Shown here: positions 59,099 through 64,000 of the stretch, piece by piece
How the letters are laid out: every line of letters begins with the position of its first letter
Numbering within the stretch: position 1 is the first letter of the stretch
Assembly (NCBI RefSeq): GCF_002002735.1
Contig: NZ_MUNY01000052.1
Coordinates: forward strand, 1 to 64,000
DNA from: Algoriphagus sp. A40
Lineage (GTDB): Bacteria > Bacteroidota > Bacteroidia > Cytophagales > Cyclobacteriaceae
Direction: 5' to 3'
Length of the DNA stretch: 64,000 nucleotides
Notes under the pieces: model-generated
Told to the model about the DNA's origin: nothing
Seen by the model: the letters and a program-made list of their open reading frames with translations, nothing else
Databases searched by the model: none
Program-made: the position numbers and the translations under genes

Positions 59099-61216
59099 AT
59101 GACTTCCAAAGCTCCTGCCCTAGCAATCGCGATCTGTCTCCTGTATTTTTCCTGCAACGAAAAGACGCCCGAAATCGACTACACCGATTGGTCGCACTAT
59201 GGAGGCCCGGAGGACGGTTCTCGCTATTCTTCTTTGACCCAAATCACCAGAGAAAACGTTGCACAACTCGAAGTCGCATGGACTTACCACACCGGTGACG
59301 CAACCGAACGCAGTCAGATCCAATGCCAACCCATCGTAGTCAATGGTTTGCTCTATGGCACCAATCCCAAATTGAATGTCTTTGCGCTCGATGCGGCCAC
59401 GGGTGAGGAAATCTGGCGTTTCGATCCCTTTCAGGTTTTGGGTGGCGAAAATTCCTGGGCCGGCACCAACCGTGGAGTCAGCTATTGGGAGGAAGGAGCA
59501 GACAAGCGGATTCTCTTCACCGCAGGAAATTGGCTATTGGCCGTTAATGCACTGACCGGAGAACCTATTCTGAGTTTTGGGGATCAAGGTAAGATTGACC
59601 TGCGAAAGGATCTGGACACCGACCTCGAAGATTTCCTGATCGTTTCCAATTCGCCGGGAGTGGTTTTTGAAGATAAACTGATCCTGGGAATGCGGCTTTC
59701 CGAAGGATTGGATGCCGCCCCCGGACATGTGCGGGCCTACAACATCAAGACAGCCAAAAGGGAATGGATTTTTCACACTATACCCCAGGAAGGTGAACCA
59801 GGGTATGAAACCTGGGATCCAAACTACATCCGCCAAATCGGAGCAGCCAACAATTGGGCTGGCATGACGGTGGATCAGGACAGGGGCATCGTTTTCGTTC
59901 CGACAGGATCAGCTACTTACGACTTCTGGGGTGGATACCGACACGGGAATAACCTTTACGCCAATTCACTTTTGGCATTGGATGCCCGCACTGGCAAGCG
60001 AATCTGGCATTTTCAGGCAGTGCACCATGACGTTTGGGACCGGGATTTCCCAGCAAATCCCAATCTGGTCCGCATCCAAAAAGACGGCAAATGGATCGAC
60101 GCGGTGGCTCAGATTTCCAAACAGGGCATGACTTATGTATTTGACCGGGAGACGGGCGAACCCGTATGGCCAATCCTAGAAACACCTGTGACCCAATCCA
60201 CTTTGCCTGGGGAAAAAACTTCACAGACTCAGCCTATGCCGACTCTGCCGGAACCGTTTATGAATATGGTTTTTGAAGAAAAAGACATCCTCAACCTCAA
60301 ACCGGAATGGGAAGCAGATATCAAATCTCAACTCAGCAATGCAATCATCGGCGACACCTGGGCGCCTCCACATCCAGAAAAACCCATCGTGCTTTTCCCA
60401 GGAATGGATGGAGGCGGAGAATGGGGCGGCGCGTCTTTTGACCCAACTAACCAAACGATGTACATCAATGCCAACCAGATTCCCTGGATCATTGAGATGA
60501 CCCCAAATGCCAGCTTCGGAAATGTCGGCCAGTCCGTTTACACCAACTATTGCGGCAATTGCCACGGATTGGAACGGAAAGGAAATCCCCCGACAGTTCC
60601 GGGATTGATCGGTTTGAAAGACAAATACACGCCAGATTCCCTGGATTTACTTTTGCAAAAAGGAAGGGGTGCTATGCCAGCATTTGGTCACATTTCCAAG
60701 GAGGAGCGGGGAGTTTTGATCGATTACCTGTTGGGAAAAGCCGACGCAGATGACAAGCAGGAACTGGAAGCCGAAAGCTCCAAACTCTATCCCCGCTATT
60801 ACATGAAAGGCTACAAACGCCTGACTACCAAAGAGGGAATTTACGGATCAAATCCGCCTTGGGGCTTGCTGACCGCTATCGATATGAATACCGGTAAGAA
60901 AAAGTGGCAAATTCCCTTGGGTTCGATTGATTCGCTTGCGGCTAAAGGCTTTGAAAACACAGGAATTGAAAACTACGGAGGCCCTGTAGCAACTGCGGGA
61001 GGAGTACTTTTCATCGCCGCCACCAAAGACGAAAAGATCCGGGCTGTTGACAAAGAAACCGGCAAACTCCTCTGGGAAGCCCAGCTTCCTGCAGCCGGAC
61101 ATGCCACTCCAGCTGTCTATGAGAAAAACGGCAAACAGTTTCTCGTCATTGCCTGCGGAGGTGGAAAAGGAACAAAAAGCGGGGATGCTTATGTTGCTTT
61201 TGCCTTGCCCGATTGA
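59099..61216 (+). CDS. PQQ-dependent dehydrogenase lipoprotein with inserted cytochrome c domain
   Basis: A 705-residue lipoprotein with lipobox YFSC (Cys19). It is a PQQ propeller of the glucose/alcohol dehydrogenase class: repeats such as LDAATGEEIWRFDP, YNIKTAKREWIFHT and LDARTGKRIWHFQAVHHDVW, the last with the family HDxWD motif. A cytochrome c domain is inserted in the propeller: CGNCHG (Cys485, Cys488, His489) and a Met downstream in GRGAMPAFG. It would oxidise a sugar or alcohol in the periplasm and pass electrons through its own heme. An in-frame TTG upstream is less suitable because it would bury the signal. Followed 33 bases later by a GH16 gene on the same strand. Confidence 0.92.
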   Translation: MTSKAPALAIAICLLYFSCNEKTPEIDYTDWSHYGGPEDGSRYSSLTQITRENVAQLEVAWTYHTGDATERSQIQCQPIVVNGLLYGTNPKLNVFALDAATGEEIWRFDPFQVLGGENSWAGTNRGVSYWEEGADKRILFTAGNWLLAVNALTGEPILSFGDQGKIDLRKDLDTDLEDFLIVSNSPGVVFEDKLILGMRLSEGLDAAPGHVRAYNIKTAKREWIFHTIPQEGEPGYETWDPNYIRQIGAANNWAGMTVDQDRGIVFVPTGSATYDFWGGYRHGNNLYANSLLALDARTGKRIWHFQAVHHDVWDRDFPANPNLVRIQKDGKWIDAVAQISKQGMTYVFDRETGEPVWPILETPVTQSTLPGEKTSQTQPMPTLPEPFMNMVFEEKDILNLKPEWEADIKSQLSNAIIGDTWAPPHPEKPIVLFPGMDGGGEWGGASFDPTNQTMYINANQIPWIIEMTPNASFGNVGQSVYTNYCGNCHGLERKGNPPTVPGLIGLKDKYTPDSLDLLLQKGRGAMPAFGHISKEERGVLIDYLLGKADADDKQELEAESSKLYPRYYMKGYKRLTTKEGIYGSNPPWGLLTAIDMNTGKKKWQIPLGSIDSLAAKGFENTGIENYGGPVATAGGVLFIAATKDEKIRAVDKETGKLLWEAQLPAAGHATPAVYEKNGKQFLVIACGGGKGTKSGDAYVAFALPD

Positions 61217-61249
61217 GAAGGTGATGGGCTTTTCTGTAGCTTTAGCGGG

Positions 61250-62122
61250 ATGAGAATACTGATGATTTTAACGCTGCTCACGGTTGGCATGCTTCCTTCC
61301 GAATCATCACAAAATGAGTTTCATGAGGCTTTTCGGGAGGAATTTTCCGGCAGATATCCTGATTTTTTCCGCTATGGATCCACCGGGAAAAAGGCTGGGT
61401 TCAAATGGAAATCCGGAAAAAAATCAGGTGAAGCAGAGGACACAAAAATCCTTTCATTCAAACTCAATCCCAAAGACGAAGCTGGTCCGGGAAAAGGACC
61501 GGAGATCATTTCAAAGAAATTCACTCATTTTGGCACCTACTCCACTCGGCTCAAAGTCCCCGATCCACGTGAATCTCATCCCAATCTTGGAGCTGTGGTT
61601 GGCTACTTCACCTATCACAATGACGCCGAAAAAGGACTGAGCGAAATAGATTTCGAATGGCTTCCCGCTGATCCTGAGGTAATCTACATGGGAACTTGGA
61701 CGGGTGAATCCGGGAAACTTCGCCGAGTCGGGCGGACAATCAATGTGGCAAAAGGCATCATCTACACCACCGAGGAGCGTGAAGATCATCTGAAGAAAAG
61801 GATTGAACTCACCGATGACGATAATTTACCGAAAAAGCTGGAGCCCATTGAAGGCTTTGATGCTTCGGCCCAATTTCACATCTATGGGTTCGACTGGCAC
61901 CCGGATCAGATCCGCTGGTGGATGCTTCATCCGACCACAGCTGACACGGTGGTGCTTTGGGATTATCAGGGAGAAAGAGGAATTCCTCAGCATCCCTCCA
62001 AATACCGGATGAACTTCTGGCATACCGACAACTGGTCGGTAGAGACCAATCCGAATTCGCTGGAAAAACCAATCAAACGCTTTGAACTGGAAGTCGACTG
62101 GATGGAATATCGACCGTTTTGA
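61250..62122 (+). CDS. GH16-family glycoside hydrolase
   Basis: A 290-residue exported beta-glucanase-type enzyme, signal peptide about 1-20 (ILMILTLLTVGMLPSESSQ). The active-site motif is SEIDFEWL: Glu132, Asp134, Glu136 in the ExDxxE pattern of GH16. It is close to laminarinase/agarase-like members, but specificity cannot be set by eye. Its gene follows the PQQ dehydrogenase by 33 bases, so co-transcription is likely and the two may act on the same polysaccharide-derived sugars. Confidence 0.88.
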   Translation: MRILMILTLLTVGMLPSESSQNEFHEAFREEFSGRYPDFFRYGSTGKKAGFKWKSGKKSGEAEDTKILSFKLNPKDEAGPGKGPEIISKKFTHFGTYSTRLKVPDPRESHPNLGAVVGYFTYHNDAEKGLSEIDFEWLPADPEVIYMGTWTGESGKLRRVGRTINVAKGIIYTTEEREDHLKKRIELTDDDNLPKKLEPIEGFDASAQFHIYGFDWHPDQIRWWMLHPTTADTVVLWDYQGERGIPQHPSKYRMNFWHTDNWSVETNPNSLEKPIKRFELEVDWMEYRPF

Positions 62123-62236
62123 ATCTTCACTATTCGACATTCTTTAATCGGCGTTCATAATTGAGGTTTTAAAATTTCGAATAACCAATGCTAAATTTTA
62201 AACACCGATCGATTTTCAAAAACCTACCTTTGCCAC

Positions 62237-63547
62237 ATGTCCACCCCACAAAAAAGCCAGGCAGAAATCCTAACCAAACTAGGAATCGAGCAACTCAACC
62301 CCATGCAGCTCGCTGCCAAGCAGGCCATTGAATCTTCGAATGAGGTCATCTTGCTATCACCCACTGGCACTGGAAAAACCCTCGCTTTTCTTCTGCCACT
62401 GATTCAAAATCTTGATGCCACTTGTGAAGAAATCCAGCTCGTGATCATCGTACCTTCCCGGGAATTGGCGATTCAGATTGAGCAGGTGATGCGGGGAATG
62501 GGTACAGGCTACAAAGTCAATGCTGTGTATGGTGGTCGGGCTGGCTCCAAGGATCGGATCGAAATCAAACATCGTCCTGCCGTCTTGGTTGGGACACCCG
62601 GGAGAGTGGCTGATCACTTGCGAAGAGAAGCTTTTGACACTGCTTTTATCAAAACTTTGGTTCTGGATGAATTTGACAAATCGCTGGAAATCGGATTCGA
62701 AAATGAGATGAAAGATATCCTCTACCTACTCCCCAAAGTGAAGAAAATGATCTTGACTTCGGCTACGTTGGGTGTGGAGATCCCCAGATTTGTCGGGTTG
62801 AAATCCCCCGTCACAGTTGACTATTTGGAGGAAAAAATCTCCCACCTTGAGATCAAAAAGGTCCTTTCCCCGACCAAAGACAAACTGGAAACGCTCCTGG
62901 ATTTGATTGCGCATTTGGGCGGTCAGAATGGGATCATCTTTTGCAATTTCAAGGATTCCATTCAGCGAGTGAGCGATTGCTTGGAGGAAAATGGAATTTC
63001 GCACGGGACTTTTTCCGGAGGAATGGAGCAAACGGACCGGGAAAGATCCCTGATCAAATTCCGAAATGGAACTCACCAAATCCTTTTAGCCACTGACCTT
63101 GCCGCAAGAGGGATCGATGTACCTGAGATCAAGTTTATCATTCATTACCATCTCCCACTCCGGAGCGAGGAATTCATCCATCGAAACGGCCGGACTGCCC
63201 GGATGAACAGCGACGGAACAGCCTATGTCCTGCATTATGAAAGGGACCCGCTACCTGATTTTATTGGAAATTTACCAATTGAAAAACTGACCAAATCTCC
63301 CCTTCCCGGTCCTTCGGAGTGGTCCACCCTGTTTGTTTCCGGTGGGCGCAAAGACAAAATCTCCAAAGGCGACGTCGCCGGCCTATTTTTCAAGCAAGGA
63401 AATCTCACCAAAGAAGACCTGGGCGTGATCGAACTGAAGACGGATTGTGCTTTCGTAGGTGTGAAAACCTCCACTTTGGAAAAGCTTTTACCCAAAGTCA
63501 ACAACATGAAGTTGAAGGAAAAGAAGGTGCGGGTTACCGTCATCTGA
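62237..63547 (+). CDS. DEAD-box RNA helicase with DbpA-type RNA-binding domain
   Basis: A 436-residue superfamily 2 RNA helicase. Motif I is SPTGTGKT (Lys47), Ia VPSRELAIQ, Ib TPGRVADHL, motif II DEFD (Asp144-Asp147) in place of DEAD, motif III LTSAT, motif V TDLAARGIDV and motif VI HRNGRTARM. The C terminus (SGGRKDKISKGDVAGLFF to the end) is a DbpA RNA-binding domain, which recognises 23S rRNA hairpin 92 in E. coli, suggesting a role in large-subunit ribosome assembly. The DEFD variant keeps both metal-coordinating acids. Single gene. Confidence 0.92.
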   Translation: MSTPQKSQAEILTKLGIEQLNPMQLAAKQAIESSNEVILLSPTGTGKTLAFLLPLIQNLDATCEEIQLVIIVPSRELAIQIEQVMRGMGTGYKVNAVYGGRAGSKDRIEIKHRPAVLVGTPGRVADHLRREAFDTAFIKTLVLDEFDKSLEIGFENEMKDILYLLPKVKKMILTSATLGVEIPRFVGLKSPVTVDYLEEKISHLEIKKVLSPTKDKLETLLDLIAHLGGQNGIIFCNFKDSIQRVSDCLEENGISHGTFSGGMEQTDRERSLIKFRNGTHQILLATDLAARGIDVPEIKFIIHYHLPLRSEEFIHRNGRTARMNSDGTAYVLHYERDPLPDFIGNLPIEKLTKSPLPGPSEWSTLFVSGGRKDKISKGDVAGLFFKQGNLTKEDLGVIELKTDCAFVGVKTSTLEKLLPKVNNMKLKEKKVRVTVI

Positions 63548-63659
63548 GAATTCCTGAAATTGGATACTTACTTTTTTCCAAATCCAAAAGGACTGATTTG
63601 GAGTTCGATTGCGATAGGCAAAAAAGTCTTTCCTGAGAAAAAGTTGTACTTTGAAGACT

Positions 63660-64000
63660 ATGGATCGAAATCAGTTTTTGAAATACGTTGGGGCATTTGC
63701 AGGGGCAACTCTGCTGCCGGATTTGGGATTTGGCTTTTCCAATTTTCCGGAAAATAAACCTGCGATTTTTGACTTACACTGCCATACCGGGAGATTTTTT
63801 GCCAAGGGAGGTCCAACCTATCCCGGAGATGAAGCCTTCTCCAAAGCAGTTACCGAAATGAATCAATCTGGGGTTATAGGAGTGTTTCTGAGCATCGTTT
63901 CTGACATCAGTTTGCTCAAAATCACGGACAAAGGCGTAGTCGTCGACAGTAAACTGGAAAAAGGAGTCGCCTGGGAATCTTACAAAAATCAGCTTGGAAT
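63660..64000 (+). CDS. M19-like membrane dipeptidase or related metallohydrolase, 3' truncated
   Basis: The first 113 codons of a gene cut by the window end. After an N-terminal MDRNQFLKYVGAFAGATLL, which is hydrophobic and resembles a signal without twin arginine, comes PAIFDLHCHTGRFF with His40-x-His42, the metal-binding start of M19 dipeptidases and of other TIM-barrel hydrolases. DEAFSKAVTEMNQSGVIGVF is in keeping with M19 family members of Bacteroidota. Family choice is tentative because the rest is missing. Confidence 0.6.
   Translation, partial: MDRNQFLKYVGAFAGATLLPDLGFGFSNFPENKPAIFDLHCHTGRFFAKGGPTYPGDEAFSKAVTEMNQSGVIGVFLSIVSDISLLKITDKGVVVDSKLEKGVAWESYKNQLG

Noticed and set aside
63560..63757. 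65-codon open frame on the plus strand
   Set aside because: It overlaps the start of the M19-like gene in another frame and has no signal or motif; the M19-like frame has the DLHCH motif.
1..64000. tRNA or rRNA genes
   Set aside because: No cloverleaf with T-loop consensus and no rRNA-like stretch was recognised in intergenic DNA; a covariance-model search would be decisive.

Overview
The window reads as chromosomal DNA of a Bacteroidota bacterium, most likely order Cytophagales, family Cyclobacteriaceae (Algoriphagus-like). This rests on the gene families (DUF5686 outer-membrane protein, DUF4290, DUF3810, ASPIC/VCBS proteins, SusD-free sugar-oxidation genes, ThuA, Tat-exported Gfo/Idh and TIM-barrel proteins, lipoproteins with LxSC-type lipoboxes), on A-rich leaders without strong Shine-Dalgarno sites, and on a few TAnnTTTG-like -7 boxes. 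The genus is inference. I see 57 protein genes, the last cut by the window end. I see no tRNA, rRNA, CRISPR array, prophage or complete insertion sequence other than one REP-associated transposase.

Layout. 0.2-8.2 kb: DUF5686 protein, a giant FG-GAP/VCBS lipoprotein and a vanadium-haloperoxidase-like PAP2 lipoprotein, with a 157-bp inverted-repeat element between the last two. 8.2-10.3 kb: minus-strand operon sigma factor, anti-sigma factor, gmk, nadD. 10.4-17.9 kb: two tandem LpxL-like acyltransferases, a PcrA/UvrD helicase, DUF4290, murA (with Asp in place of the fosfomycin-target Cys) and a GT61 glycosyltransferase. 18-21.2 kb: a sugar-acid operon (IlvD/Edd dehydratase, SDR, acetoacetate-decarboxylase-like). 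21.4-28.1 kb: small lipoproteins, a Tat-exported Nif3 homologue, CsbD, a GMC oxidoreductase with its Tat-exported small subunit, and a repetitive beta-solenoid-like protein without a signal peptide. 28.4-33.7 kb: a GH43/GH130-like lipoprotein, a RAYT transposase bracketed by REP-like hairpin modules, an M20 peptidase and a GH13 amylase whose lipoprotein signal is broken by a stop at codon 2. 33.7-38.6 kb: a Fic protein with a duplicated palindromic upstream region, a propeller plus alpha-toroid lipoprotein and a GH25 lysozyme. 38.8-45.6 kb: a carbohydrate cluster (sulfatase, alpha/beta hydrolase, metallophosphoesterase; divergently Gfo/Idh/MocA oxidoreductase and TIM-barrel isomerase). 45.8-58.3 kb: mostly housekeeping (VOC protein, VF530, psd, gdhA, cdsA, CPBP protease, dusB, DMT transporter, NifU, ThuA, VanX-like dipeptidase, SDR, ccmB). 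58.4-64 kb: a VapBC pair, a PQQ dehydrogenase with fused cytochrome c, a GH16 glycosidase, a DbpA-like helicase and the start of an M19-like dipeptidase.

The most unusual signal is non-coding. Several intergenic regions carry degenerate tandem arrays with an exact 7- or 8-base period (12405-12540, 38671-38698, 46245-46279, 55714-55876, 57407-57514). The unit changes from site to site but the period holds; one array ends four bases before the start codon of the PcrA/UvrD helicase. I know no named element of this kind in Bacteroidota. Other points worth following are the RAYT/REP island, the diverged 72-bp operator-like duplication upstream of fic, and the nonsense codon in the GH13 signal peptide.
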